Assembly: GCF_019430885.1 (NCBI RefSeq) | Contig: NZ_JAHYBZ010000009.1 | Span: 1-64,000, forward strand | Length of the DNA stretch: 64,000 nucleotides | Reading direction: 5' to 3' | Source of the DNA: Roseomonas alba | GTDB lineage: Bacteria; Pseudomonadota; Alphaproteobacteria; Acetobacterales; Acetobacteraceae | Shown: piece by piece, positions 1 to 8,164 of the stretch | Numbering within the stretch: the first letter of the stretch is position 1 | How the letters are laid out: each line of letters starts with the position of its first letter | Notes under the pieces: generated by a model | Seen by the model: only the letters and a program-made list of their open reading frames with translations | Told to the model about the DNA's origin: nothing | Database searches by the model: none | Translations under genes and position numbers: made by a program

Positions 1-1
1 C

Positions 2-547
2 ATCTGGTCGTGCTGGTTCCGCTGGCGCCTGCTGGCGGGCAGCGTGGCCGACGCGTCATTCTCGGGCCTGACGTTGTGGCACTACGCCGCCGGCGGCATC
101 GGATCGACGTTCCTGCAACAGGCGGCGGTGCCGACCGGAGCACCGTTGCGGACGCAGCGCGTGCCGCTGACCTGGCAGGTGACGGACCCTGACGCCGTCA
201 GTGCGAGCCACCGCGCCCGCATCGTGTTCCCGGCCGGCGTCGATGTCGATTTCATCCTGCGCCTGGGCGGACCCCAGATCCAGCCGGGCGGCGGCGGCAG
301 CGACATCCTGCCGCCGGTTGACACCGTGGATCTGGCCTACGCCGCCGAGGACCAGCTCACCCTCGATGTCCCGGACGGGACCTACGCCCTGTCGATCCGG
401 GGCGGGACGGTGAACCCGGCGGGCATCGCCTATGCCGCGACGCGCATCGTCTCCTACGGCCAGGGCCTGCAGTTCAACTGGCCGCCGGCGGCCCGCGCGG
501 CGGGCGAGCGCCACCTGCAATCCATCAGCATGAGGAAAACCGCCTGA
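2..547 (+). CDS. Phage tail-tip/structural protein, C-terminal part (5' end outside window)
   Basis: The reading frame is already open at base 2 and reads through a plausible Trp/Arg-rich stretch before a GTG at 44, so this is probably the C-terminal ~180 residues of a larger gene cut by the window edge; GTG 44 is the alternative start. The visible protein is beta-rich with no recognised catalytic motif (LTLDVPDGTYALSIRGG and similar). Its stop overlaps the next gene's ATG (TGATG), so it belongs to the downstream tail-fibre operon. A structural tail role is inferred from position only. Confidence 0.6.
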   Translation: MWSCWFRWRLLAGSVADASFSGLTLWHYAAGGIGSTFLQQAAVPTGAPLRTQRVPLTWQVTDPDAVSASHRARIVFPAGVDVDFILRLGGPQIQPGGGGSDILPPVDTVDLAYAAEDQLTLDVPDGTYALSIRGGTVNPAGIAYAATRIVSYGQGLQFNWPPAARAAGERHLQSISMRKTA

Positions 548-1683
548 TGCAACGCGTCACACGGGCTACCGCCGCAGCGACGTTGCCGGTGCCGCCGGCC
601 TCGCCGGGCACCCCGGGATATTTCGCGCGCCCCAACAACGTCAGCGGCGTGCCGGCCACCGTGCCTGGCTACGAGTGGTACAATGGCATGCAGGAGGCTG
701 TTGCGCTCGCCTTCGAGGACAGCGGCATCACGCCTGACGCGGCCCTGCATGACCAGCTCCGCAAGCACATCCGTCGCGTCGCGGGCGGCAACGTCCGGAT
801 GGTGACGGGCAATACGACGCTCACCCCCGATGATGCCGGCCTGGTGCTCGTCAATGCCTCCGGTCCCACGACGTTGACGCTGCCGGGTGTGGCGGAGGCC
901 AGTGGCCGGCCGATGAAGTTTGACTTCGTGCGGATCGACACGGCCGCTGCCCAGGTTTTCGTGGCGCGGAAGACGACTGCGGACACGGTCGACGGCACCA
1001 ACAATGTCCGTCTTGTCGTCGGGCAGCGGCTGTCGATCGTCGGTGACGGCGACGTGACCTGGTACACGTTGGGCGGCATCGGAAGCCGCATGCAGGTCAT
1101 CAGCGCGACCACCGACGTGACGGTGGAACAGGGCATGTTCCGCATGCGCGCCCAAGGCTGGTCCGGTGGTGGTGGAGGCGGCGGCGTTGGCTCTGGCGGC
1201 GGTGGAGCTGCGGGTGGCGCCGGTGGTTGGTATGGTGAGGGTTGGTTCGACGTCGTGCCGGGACAGGTTATCCCGGTAACGATTGGCGCCGGGGGCGCGG
1301 CTGGCACCGGCGCGCCGACGAATGGAGGCGCTGGCGGCACCACTTCGATCGGCACCTACATGTCACTACCTGGTGGCCCAGGCGGCGCGTCGGCCTCCGG
1401 CGGCGGCGCCGCGCTGCCGACGCCCAGCAGTGGCGCGGGTGCGGGCGGGCAGCTCATGCTTCCGGGCAACCCGGGCAATGGCGGGCTCGCGATCGGGGGC
1501 TCGACGATCGGCGGGTCGGGCGGCGGGACATTCATGGTGTCGCTGGTGGGTGGCTATTCCATCGCGACTGGCAACAGCGCCGCCAGCCCGGGCGGTGGTG
1601 GCGGCGGTGCGGGAGGTTCCACATTCGCGGCGGGCTCCGCGGGCGCGCCGGGTCGCGCCATCCTGCAATTCCAGGGGCGCTGA
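547..1683 (+). CDS. Phage tail fibre protein with glycine-rich C-terminal domain
   Basis: 378 residues. The N-terminal ~200 residues look like a tail-fibre shaft: an N-terminal segment, then a beta-rich stretch around residues 80-180 (VNASGPTTLTLPGV). From about residue 200 on, the protein is dominated by Gly-Ser/Gly-Gly-Ala runs, as in the glycine-rich receptor-binding tips of phage fibres and adhesins. ATG overlaps the previous stop. The next gene begins 3 nt after the stop, so the genes are co-transcribed. Host receptor recognition is the expected role; the receptor is unknown. Confidence 0.7.
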   Translation: MQRVTRATAAATLPVPPASPGTPGYFARPNNVSGVPATVPGYEWYNGMQEAVALAFEDSGITPDAALHDQLRKHIRRVAGGNVRMVTGNTTLTPDDAGLVLVNASGPTTLTLPGVAEASGRPMKFDFVRIDTAAAQVFVARKTTADTVDGTNNVRLVVGQRLSIVGDGDVTWYTLGGIGSRMQVISATTDVTVEQGMFRMRAQGWSGGGGGGGVGSGGGGAAGGAGGWYGEGWFDVVPGQVIPVTIGAGGAAGTGAPTNGGAGGTTSIGTYMSLPGGPGGASASGGGAALPTPSSGAGAGGQLMLPGNPGNGGLAIGGSTIGGSGGGTFMVSLVGGYSIATGNSAASPGGGGGGAGGSTFAAGSAGAPGRAILQFQGR

Positions 1684-1685
1684 TC

Positions 1686-2135
1686 ATGAAGACCTACGCC
1701 CGCATCTCTGCCGGCATCGTCGCGGAGCTGATCCGCATCCCGTCCGATGGCCCCGAGGTCGAGAAGCTGTTTCACCCCGACCTGGTCGCGACCCTGGAGC
1801 CTGTGCCCGAGGGGATCGAGGTGACCGAGGGCTGGACATGGAATGGCGAGACGTTCGCCGCACCGGCCCCATCTGGCCCCGAGGACATCCCCGTGCCGGA
1901 TATCACCGCCCGCCAGCTCCGGCTGTGGCTGCTCGCGCAGGGCATTCCGCTGGCGAGCGTGGACGCTGCCATCGCCGCCCTGCCGGAGGCCGACCGCGCA
2001 CCGGCACAGGTCGAATGGGAATATGCGACGCGCTACGAGCGAGGCCACTCGCTGATCGCGCTGCTCGCCCCCGCCGTCGGCCTTGAGACGCCCGAAGCGA
2101 TCGACGTCGCCTTCCGGTCGGCCGCGCTGCTGTAG
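1686..2135 (+). CDS. Phage protein downstream of the glycine-rich fibre (possible fibre assembly/tail accessory)
   Basis: 149 residues, acidic and soluble. The frame is open further upstream, but the ATG at 1686 directly follows the fibre gene stop and begins a sensible protein (MKTYARISAGIVAELIRIP). The N-terminal part resembles the small proteins that often follow tail-fibre genes (ARI..G.V.E...P). The C-terminal half is helical, with a repeated acidic pattern. Such genes often encode fibre assembly or tail accessory proteins; that role is inference from position. Confidence 0.6.
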   Translation: MKTYARISAGIVAELIRIPSDGPEVEKLFHPDLVATLEPVPEGIEVTEGWTWNGETFAAPAPSGPEDIPVPDITARQLRLWLLAQGIPLASVDAAIAALPEADRAPAQVEWEYATRYERGHSLIALLAPAVGLETPEAIDVAFRSAALL

Positions 2136-2141
2136 CTGTCA

Positions 2142-2160
2142 CGGCGCCGTGCCGGCGCCG
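2142..2160 (+). terminator. Stem-loop between tail genes
   Basis: A perfect 8-bp stem (CGGCGCCG, loop TGC, CGGCGCCG) follows the stop at 2135 and is followed by a short pyrimidine stretch (cgctcttt). It may attenuate transcription between the fibre genes or just be a processing hairpin. The U-run is too short for a confident terminator. Confidence 0.35.
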
Positions 2161-2193
2161 CGCTCTTTCCCATCGTGAATCCGAAGGTGAGCC

Positions 2194-4863
2194 ATGACGC
2201 ATCGCTATGCGGACCGGGTGATGGTGCTGTCGTCGTCGGTGGGTACCGGCGACATGGTCCTGGGCCAGGCTGTGGCCGGATTTCAGGACTTCGCCGCCGC
2301 CGGCCTGGTGGTGGGGGACACCTGCGACGTCTGCATCGAGGACCCGCTGGCCAGGACGTGGGAGACGGTGCGCGTCACCCTGTCCGCTGCCGGCGTCATC
2401 GAGCGTGGGGCCACCTTCGACAGCAGTGCGGACGGGGCGAGGATCGACTTTGGCGAAGGGCTGAAGCGGATCTACCTGGTGCAGCCTGGGGCGGTGATCG
2501 CGGAGGACAAGACGGCGACGCAAGCGGCGCGCGGGGAGGTCGCTGCGCTGGTCGCTGGCTTCGAGGACAGCGTCGTGGGCGCGACGCAGGCCGCGCTGGA
2601 TGTGATCGCCGGCAGCGTATCGTCGATCATCGTCGACAGTGCGCAGGCCACGGACGCCGCTGCGAGCGCGAGCGCCGATGCGATGCGCGCCGTGCTGCAC
2701 GCATTGGAAGCAGGTTCGGCCGCGGCGCTGGCCAGATCCGCAGCCGACAGCACCGCAGCCTCCGTAACCAATGCCGCCATCCAGCGCGCGACGCTCGCGG
2801 AGATGCAGGCCGTCACGGGCGCCACCGAGGGCCAGCTCGGCGTGGTCTATGGTGTCGGCGACGATCGCGGGCAGTACCGCTACCTGTCCGGCGCATGGAC
2901 CCGCGAGGGGCCGACGATCCCTGACCTGGTGGACAGCGTCGATGCGGTGGCCGAGGCCGTGCGCAGCGATCCGGACGTGGCCGGCATCGCCTTCGCGGTA
3001 GTGGATGAGACGGGCGCCGCTGCGCTGACGCTGTCCGGCGACGGCACGGTGCTCGCGACCGCGGGTGCCGAGCTGGTGCGCGGTGACGATGCATCGGTGT
3101 TGCTGCGGCGTGCTGATGCGATCGGCGGATCGCTGCACCTGACGGCCGAGGGCGTCGACCTCGGCGCGGCTGCGGTGGCCGAGGCCGCAGGACCTGCTGG
3201 AGTTCGCGTGGTCGACGAAAGCGACTACGCCGCGATTGCGGTAGCGGAGGACGGCTCTGGCCATATCGGCGCGCTGCGCATCGAGGCGGATGGCACGCTG
3301 CGCGGTCCTGGCGGCGATGCGCTGATCCCGTCGCTGGGCGATCTGTCCTACGAGACGGTCGGCCGCGACGATCTGGTCGTCGGCTGGCGTGACGACGAGG
3401 GCTATATCGGCGTCGCACTGCTGCCGGACGGCACGCTGGTCAGCGGTGCCGCCAGCGCCGACAACGCGGCCTATTCGGCCAGCGAGATCGCCGAGCGCAA
3501 TGCGCGCGCCCTGGCCTATTCCGCGCAGATCGTACGCCTCGGCGACGAGGATGTGCAGCGGCCCGTTGCGGCCTACAACCACGTCCTCGGCTACGGGCAG
3601 AGCCTGTCCGTGGGCGCGCAGGGGTTCCCGGCGCTGACCACCGCGCAGCCCTATCCTGGCCTGCTGACGCTGGGGCAGTCCGTGCACACCCGCAACGTGG
3701 GCAACAATGCGTGGGCACCGTTCGGCGCCTCGGCATTCCTGCCGCTGGCGGCGCAGGTGCTCAAAGGGGGGCGCCTCGAACTCCTGAGCGGAGCGGAGCA
3801 GGCGGCTCTGGCGCCCAGCGATGGCAATTGGGGCGAGACGCCGCTTGAAGCGGCTTCGCTGGCGTTCCGCCGCGCGCAAAACAATGCGTGGGGTGCGGCC
3901 GACGATGCGGCGCGGCAGATCGTCGTCTCGGCCTGCGGCTATCCTGGCCTGTCGGTAGCGTCGCTGAGCAAAGGCAACGGATACTATGGGCGCGTCACGG
4001 ATTGCGCGACGGCCGCGAAGGCCGTGGCGGCCACGGCCGGCGGCGACTACTGCGTCCCAGCGCTGATCTACCTACAGGGCGAGCAGGACTATGTGATCGG
4101 CACGACGCGCGCCGCCTACAAGGCGCTGGTCAAGCAACTCGTGGCGGATATCCGGGCCGACGTGCAGGCGGCCATTGCGGCGCAGGCGCGGCCGTTCGGC
4201 GTGTTTACCTATCAAACTGGTGGTGGGTTCACCTCCGATGCGCAGCAGATGGCCGTCGGCATGGCGCAGCTCGAATTGGCGCTGGAAGAACCGCACTGGT
4301 GGCTGGTCGGGCCAGTCTATCCGATGACCGACAAGGACGGCCACCTTACCGCCAACGGCTACCGCTGGTGGGGCGAGCAGTGCGGCAAGGTCATGGCCAA
4401 GGTGCTGTTGCGCAACGAGGGCTGGCGACCATTGCATCCGACACGCCTCACGCGCCGTGGGCGCAGCGTGCTGGTCGATTTCCACGTGCCGGAGCCGCCG
4501 CTGCAATTCGCGCTGCCCTACGTGATCGCCACGGCGACCGACTATGCCAGCAAGGGGTTTTCGGCGCGTGACGCCGGCGGCGCGGTCGGGATCGCGGACG
4601 TTGAGATCGTGTCCGACACCGCGGTGATGATCACGCTCGGCCGCGACGTGTCGGGCGCTCTGTCGCTGGTCTACGCCGCGAAATCAGCAGCGAACGGCAA
4701 CGGGTGCCTATGCGACAGCGACCCGTGGCGCGCCGCGCTGACCTACGTCTACGCGCCGGGCTCCGGCCAGGACGCGAGCGAGAATATCGCGAGCCTCGTG
4801 GGCAAACCCTACCCGCTGCACAACTGGTGCTGCGCGTTCGACCTGCCCGTCAGCATCGATTGA
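2194..4863 (+). CDS. Large phage tail fibre with SGNH/SASA-type esterase domain
   Basis: 889 residues. Residues ~1-100 form an N-terminal virion-attachment-like region, ~100-230 an Ala-rich probably helical/coiled segment, and ~230-450 a beta-rich shaft. From ~460 to ~730 there is a domain with SGNH/sialate-O-acetylesterase hallmarks: GYGQSLSVG (nucleophile Ser ~470), YLQGEQDY (~626-633) and DGHLTANG (Asp ~715, His ~717). The rest (~735-889) is a beta-rich C-terminal module. Known relatives remove O-acetyl groups from sugars, so the likely role is trimming host capsule or LPS during adsorption. It is the longest gene of the prophage segment. The ATG was chosen because it follows AAGGTGAGCC. 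Confidence 0.75.
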   Translation: MTHRYADRVMVLSSSVGTGDMVLGQAVAGFQDFAAAGLVVGDTCDVCIEDPLARTWETVRVTLSAAGVIERGATFDSSADGARIDFGEGLKRIYLVQPGAVIAEDKTATQAARGEVAALVAGFEDSVVGATQAALDVIAGSVSSIIVDSAQATDAAASASADAMRAVLHALEAGSAAALARSAADSTAASVTNAAIQRATLAEMQAVTGATEGQLGVVYGVGDDRGQYRYLSGAWTREGPTIPDLVDSVDAVAEAVRSDPDVAGIAFAVVDETGAAALTLSGDGTVLATAGAELVRGDDASVLLRRADAIGGSLHLTAEGVDLGAAAVAEAAGPAGVRVVDESDYAAIAVAEDGSGHIGALRIEADGTLRGPGGDALIPSLGDLSYETVGRDDLVVGWRDDEGYIGVALLPDGTLVSGAASADNAAYSASEIAERNARALAYSAQIVRLGDEDVQRPVAAYNHVLGYGQSLSVGAQGFPALTTAQPYPGLLTLGQSVHTRNVGNNAWAPFGASAFLPLAAQVLKGGRLELLSGAEQAALAPSDGNWGETPLEAASLAFRRAQNNAWGAADDAARQIVVSACGYPGLSVASLSKGNGYYGRVTDCATAAKAVAATAGGDYCVPALIYLQGEQDYVIGTTRAAYKALVKQLVADIRADVQAAIAAQARPFGVFTYQTGGGFTSDAQQMAVGMAQLELALEEPHWWLVGPVYPMTDKDGHLTANGYRWWGEQCGKVMAKVLLRNEGWRPLHPTRLTRRGRSVLVDFHVPEPPLQFALPYVIATATDYASKGFSARDAGGAVGIADVEIVSDTAVMITLGRDVSGALSLVYAAKSAANGNGCLCDSDPWRAALTYVYAPGSGQDASENIASLVGKPYPLHNWCCAFDLPVSID

Positions 4864-4873
4864 GGAGGCCCCT

Positions 4874-5620
4874 GTGGCAACGATCATCCGTGTCCCCGGC
4901 GCTGATTTCTCGGCGGTCCCGCATGCGTTTATCCCGCCCGTCGCGGACGGTCTGGAGGCGTGGCACTACCTCGGCGGCAGCCTCGATGCCTCCGTCAAGA
5001 ACCTCGCACCAGGCAAGGCGGCCGCGACGGTCGTCGGGACGCCGACGGTCGCATCGACGCACCTGGTGCTGAGCGGCAGTGCCCATCTGCAAACCGCAGT
5101 GCCCGACGCCGGGGATTGCACGCTGATCGCGGTGGCGCGGATGCCGCCGGGATTTGCCTGGGTTACGAATTTCGCATTCATGCTCAGCGCGACGCAGGCG
5201 CCGAACAACGGGCCACAGATCTATTTCCAGAAAGGGCTGGCGGGCGATCCGGCGGAGAAAGGGACGATCTACGGTTGGGGCGCATTTAACAATGGCGGCA
5301 CAGCGCAGACGGTCCAGCGCAACATCTATCCGGTCGCCGATCTGACGCAGTGGGCGCTGTGCGTCGCGCGCGTGCAGGGCGGCGTCGGCGTGCGGGTAGC
5401 CAATCGCACCACGGCGCAGGATGGCGCGACGGCCTCGGCGCTCGCGCGATATCCCTATCCGGCGCAGACCTATCGGATCGGTGCCAACGCCTCCACGGGC
5501 GAGCCGATCCACGTGGCGTTCGCCGGCATCTACTCGCGCGCGCTCTCGCTCACCGAGGAGACGGCGGTCTATGCCGCCGTCAAGTCGTATATGCAGCGCC
5601 GGCGGGCGATCACGATCTGA
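4874..5620 (+). CDS. Phage LamG/concanavalin-A-like protein
   Basis: 248 residues starting at a GTG that sits 5-6 nt after a strong GAGGAGG ribosome site. The pattern is that of a concanavalin-A-like jelly roll: GLEAWHYLGGSLDASVKNLAP near residue 30, paired beta strands, and a closing AFAGIYSRALSLTEE motif near residue 220 as seen in LamG-3 domains. Located between the esterase-bearing fibre and the lysis genes, it is probably a second carbohydrate-binding tail or decoration protein. No enzyme residues are evident. Confidence 0.65.
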   Translation: MATIIRVPGADFSAVPHAFIPPVADGLEAWHYLGGSLDASVKNLAPGKAAATVVGTPTVASTHLVLSGSAHLQTAVPDAGDCTLIAVARMPPGFAWVTNFAFMLSATQAPNNGPQIYFQKGLAGDPAEKGTIYGWGAFNNGGTAQTVQRNIYPVADLTQWALCVARVQGGVGVRVANRTTAQDGATASALARYPYPAQTYRIGANASTGEPIHVAFAGIYSRALSLTEETAVYAAVKSYMQRRRAITI

Positions 5621-5626
5621 CCAAGC

Positions 5627-5648
5627 CTCCCGCCCGGCAGGGCGGGAG
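5627..5648 (+). terminator. GC-rich hairpin at the end of the tail module
   Basis: A perfect 9-bp stem (CTCCCGCCC, loop GGCA, GGGCGGGAG) starts 7 nt after the LamG-like gene stop. There is no U-run after it, so it is a possible weak terminator or RNA-processing element separating the tail and lysis modules. Confidence 0.4.
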
Positions 5649-5722
5649 CTGGGCCATGCCTGAGCCATGAGCGCCACAGCGCGTCGACGGCCTGACGATT
5701 CGTGATTTCCGAGGGGACATTG

Positions 5723-6025
5723 ATGGCAGAGGAACCGACGATGGCTGTAGCGAAAATGGCCGCGGCTGCTGCTGCGGCGGGTGGCAGTGCCCGCATTGCG
5801 ATCGCAATGCACGGGGGATCGCGGGGCTGGCGCCTGGCGATCGAGGGATTTGTCGGCGCGACGCTCGGTGTCATGGCTGCGGGCATCGCGGTCTGGGTTG
5901 ACCCGTCGCTGCGCGACGCCGGATGGCCTCTGCTGATTGTCGCCGGCGCAGCCGGCATTGCTGGCGCGCTGGGAACCCGCGCGCTGGATCTGCTCGAGGC
6001 TGCGTTGCGCAAGCGCGTGACCTGA
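5723..6025 (+). CDS. Small phage membrane protein, candidate holin
   Basis: 100 residues. ATG 5723 is preferred over the in-frame GTG at 5702 because GAGGGG lies 6 nt upstream. There is an Ala/Gly-rich N-terminus, then two hydrophobic segments (about residues 42-58 and 65-85) separated by a short DPSLRDAGWP hinge, and a basic C-terminus (LRKRVT). Two-helix proteins of this size just before spanin and endolysin genes are commonly holins. No family motif is decisive, so the holin role is inferred. Confidence 0.55.
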   Translation: MAEEPTMAVAKMAAAAAAAGGSARIAIAMHGGSRGWRLAIEGFVGATLGVMAAGIAVWVDPSLRDAGWPLLIVAGAAGIAGALGTRALDLLEAALRKRVT

Positions 6026-6073
6026 GCGCCCGCCGGCGGGGTGCCGGCACCATCATCGCATCGGAGAGACACC

Positions 6074-6340
6074 ATGCCCCCGGGCCTCGCGCACGCGGCA
6101 ATCGCCGTCGTGCTGACGCTGCTTGTCGGCGTGCCGGCGCGTCTGCTCGGCGTCACCGCCGGGCTCGGCGCCGCCGCCGCGATCGCATTCTATGTCGGGC
6201 GAGAGCGCCGCCAGTCCGAGGAATGGGCTGGCAGCAACCGCATCCCGCCGTGGATCTGGAAGCCGCGCGCGCTGCGCGATGCCGGCTGGCCGGCCCTTGC
6301 GGCGCTGGCGACCGCCTATGGCATTGCGGTGGTGCTGTGA
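6074..6340 (+). CDS. Small phage membrane protein with cytoplasmic RERR loop (holin-cassette member)
   Basis: 88 residues, ATG after GGAGAG. A hydrophobic N-terminal segment (~7-40) is followed by the charged stretch GRERRQSEEWAGSNRIPPWIW, then a second hydrophobic segment (~66-88). The layout of two membrane segments around a charged, Trp-rich loop is seen in uncharacterised phage proteins of lysis cassettes. The stop overlaps the next start (TGATG), indicating translational coupling. Confidence 0.5.
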   Translation: MPPGLAHAAIAVVLTLLVGVPARLLGVTAGLGAAAAIAFYVGRERRQSEEWAGSNRIPPWIWKPRALRDAGWPALAALATAYGIAVVL

Positions 6341-6687
6341 TGGTCGACCTATCGCCCCTCACGGGTGCGGCGGTGGGCGCGGCTGCGCTCGCCGTCACGA
6401 CGCTGGCCGGCCTGCTGATGGCGCGGCTGCCGCTGCTGGTGCGCTACCTGGAGGTGCGTATCAACGGGGCGGACAACACGCTGCTGCGCGGCGCGATCGC
6501 CAATGCCGCGCAGCAGGCTGTGCAGGACATCGCCGGCGGGATGCGGGTCGAGGCCGCGATCGGGCGCATGGCGGACTATGCGCAGGACAACCTGCCGGCG
6601 GCTATCGCGCGACTGCGGGTGCCGCGGGAGACGCTGCTGACGATGTGCGGGGCCGAGCTGGCGCGCGTGCAGGCGGGGGCAGGGTGA
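6340..6687 (+). CDS. Phage holin-like protein with one membrane segment and helical tail
   Basis: 115 residues. The frame is open upstream, but ATG 6340 overlaps the previous stop and starts a sensible protein. One strong transmembrane helix (about residues 10-30) is followed by an amphipathic helical region with an ANAAQQAVQDIAGG-type repeat. This layout recalls LLH-type holins (N-terminal helix plus soluble coiled region), but I cannot confirm the family. Translationally coupled to both neighbours. Confidence 0.5.
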   Translation: MVDLSPLTGAAVGAAALAVTTLAGLLMARLPLLVRYLEVRINGADNTLLRGAIANAAQQAVQDIAGGMRVEAAIGRMADYAQDNLPAAIARLRVPRETLLTMCGAELARVQAGAG

Positions 6688-6869
6688 TGGTCAAGGCGAT
6701 TGTTCCTCCGCCCACCCTACCGCCCGGAGGCTTCATCCCGCCGGCGGCAACTCCGGCGTTGTCCTGGTGGGATCACGCGCTTCTGTGCCTGATGTTCCTG
6801 CTGGTGTGCGGCGCGGTCGTCGGCGCCGTCGTGCTGATTGGTGACAGCATCCCGCCGGCCTGCCGCTGA
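6687..6869 (+). CDS. 60-residue phage membrane peptide
   Basis: Very short. A proline-rich N-terminus (PPPTLPPGGFIPP) leads to a single hydrophobic helix (residues ~29-53), then SIPPACR. Start and stop both overlap neighbours (TGATG on each side), so it is translated as part of the lysis cassette. It could be an antiholin or a pinholin-like peptide. Expression is supported by the tight gene overlap rather than by homology. Confidence 0.5.
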   Translation: MVKAIVPPPTLPPGGFIPPAATPALSWWDHALLCLMFLLVCGAVVGAVVLIGDSIPPACR

Positions 6870-7252
6870 TGCTCGCCCTCCTGCTTAGCCCACTCGCCCG
6901 CTGGGCCGCGCTTGGCGTGGTGCTCGTCGGGCTGGCCGGATGGGGCTGGATCGAGCGCGCGGGACGCATTAGCGCCGATCTGCGCACCGCGGCGGCAGAG
7001 GCCGCGGTGCAGGGCAGGGACCTGGCCATCGCGGCGCTCGAGCGCCAGGCGACCGACGCCGCCGAGCGCGCCGCCCGCATGCAAACCGTCAGGAGAGCCG
7101 TCGATGCCGCCCCGGTCACGCGCGCCTGTGTGGATAGCCCTGCCATGCGCGCTGTGCTGCGCGGCCTGCGCGGGGATGCCAGCACCCCTGGTGGTGCCAC
7201 CCAGCCTGCTGCGATGCCAGCCGGCACCGATACCGCCAGAGGCGCCCGATGA
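6869..7252 (+). CDS. Rz-like inner-membrane spanin
   Basis: 127 residues. An N-terminal signal-anchor (residues ~2-25, rich in Leu/Ala/Val) is followed by a long charged helix (about 33-80, GRDLAIAALERQATDAAERAARMQ) typical of the periplasmic coiled coil of i-spanins. Family members link the inner membrane to an outer-membrane lipoprotein and complete lysis. Support comes from the out-of-frame lipoprotein gene nested in its 3' half (7104-7346), the classic Rz/Rz1 arrangement, and from the endolysin gene directly downstream. Confidence 0.7.
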   Translation: MLALLLSPLARWAALGVVLVGLAGWGWIERAGRISADLRTAAAEAAVQGRDLAIAALERQATDAAERAARMQTVRRAVDAAPVTRACVDSPAMRAVLRGLRGDASTPGGATQPAAMPAGTDTARGAR

Positions 7253-7346
7253 TCCGGCGCTGGCGCGGTGGATTCTGGATCTGGCCGAGGCCGGCGCGGA
7301 CTGCCGGTCGCGGCTCTCGGCGGTGAGGGAGATCGTCGCTCCATGA
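7104..7346 (+). CDS. Rz1-like outer-membrane lipoprotein spanin, nested in Rz
   Basis: 80 residues in a different frame from Rz, starting inside it and ending 94 nt beyond it. ATG 7104 has AGGAGAG 6-7 nt upstream. The N-terminus is basic then hydrophobic (PVWIALPCALCCAAC) with a lipobox-like AAC at residues ~20-22, giving a lipidated Cys. A proline-rich segment (PAPLVVPPSLL, PAPIPPEAPDDP) follows, as in Rz1 proteins. It is longer than lambda Rz1. Its TGA overlaps the endolysin ATG. Confidence 0.65.
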   Translation: MPPRSRAPVWIALPCALCCAACAGMPAPLVVPPSLLRCQPAPIPPEAPDDPALARWILDLAEAGADCRSRLSAVREIVAP

Positions 7347-8086
7347 CGTTCATCGAATGGCTGCGCAGCCTCATGACGCCAGCGCCGGCGCCGCTGCTAC
7401 CCGCCACTGTGCCGTTCCCGACGCCGATTCCGGTCCAGGCTGTGGGCGATCCCGACTGGCCGGCAATCCTGCGCGCCGCCGGATTCGCGGACCCGGAGCT
7501 GTGGGCCGGGCACTTGGCGCTGCCGGCGCAACGCTGGGAGATCCGGGGCGGCCGGCGCGTCGCGGCCTTCGCGGCGACTGTGGGACACGAAAGCGGCGGC
7601 GGGACATCCCTTGTCGAAAGCCTGAACTACAGGGTGGACGCGCTGACGGCGACGTGGCCGTCTCGCTTCAGCGCGGCCGATGCCGAGCGCATGGGGCGTG
7701 TGGAGGTCGGCGGGCGCATCGTCCGCACCGCCGACCAGCGCGCGATCGCCGAGCGGGCCTATGGCGGGCGCATGGGCAACGGGCCGGAGGGGTCCGGCGA
7801 TGGCTGGAACTATCGAGGTCGCGGGCTGATTCAGGTGACCGGGCGGGACGGATATCGCCAGGCGGGTGCGGCGACGGGCCTGCCGCTGGAACAGCAGCCC
7901 GACCTGGCCGCGCAGCCCAACTGCGCCGCCGCGGTGGCGTGCTGGGCATGGGCGAGCTGGAAGGGGTGCAACCCCATCGCCGACGCCGGCGACGTCGAGG
8001 GATGGCGGCGGGCGATCAACGGCGGCCTGACCGGCCTCGATGACGTGCAGCGTCGGTACGAGGCGGCGCTGCGGGTGACGGGGTGA
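7343..8086 (+). CDS. Endolysin, glycoside hydrolase family 19 (chitinase-like)
   Basis: 247 residues. A Pro-rich linker (~12-32) precedes the GH19-like domain from ~45 on. The GHESGG motif (Glu83) matches the catalytic Glu region, and GWNYRGRGLIQVTGRDGY (154-171) is the family signature. The enzyme would cleave peptidoglycan glycan strands during lysis. No signal peptide or SAR helix is visible, so release should depend on a holin, which fits the small membrane proteins upstream. The ATG overlaps the Rz1 stop (ATGA). Confidence 0.88.
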   Translation: MTFIEWLRSLMTPAPAPLLPATVPFPTPIPVQAVGDPDWPAILRAAGFADPELWAGHLALPAQRWEIRGGRRVAAFAATVGHESGGGTSLVESLNYRVDALTATWPSRFSAADAERMGRVEVGGRIVRTADQRAIAERAYGGRMGNGPEGSGDGWNYRGRGLIQVTGRDGYRQAGAATGLPLEQQPDLAAQPNCAAAVACWAWASWKGCNPIADAGDVEGWRRAINGGLTGLDDVQRRYEAALRVTG

Positions 8087-8124
8087 TCTGCAAATCCCGC
8101 CCAGATTATGCAGATGCTATGCGT

Positions 8125-8158
8125 GGCGCCGTCGGGGGAGACCCCGGCGGCGCCTTTT
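8125..8158 (+). terminator. Rho-independent terminator of the lysis operon
   Basis: A 13-bp stem (GGCGCCGTCGGGG with CCCCGGCGGCGCC, one G-U pair) and a GAGA tetraloop are followed directly by TTTT and a further T-rich stretch (tgtcgtttt). It lies 38 nt after the endolysin stop, between convergent genes. Confidence 0.85.
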
Positions 8159-8164
8159 GTCGTT

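Noticed and set aside
1903..3879. 658-codon minus-strand frame under the tail fibre
   Set aside because: No motif, Arg-rich, opposite to a fibre gene with clear domain features.
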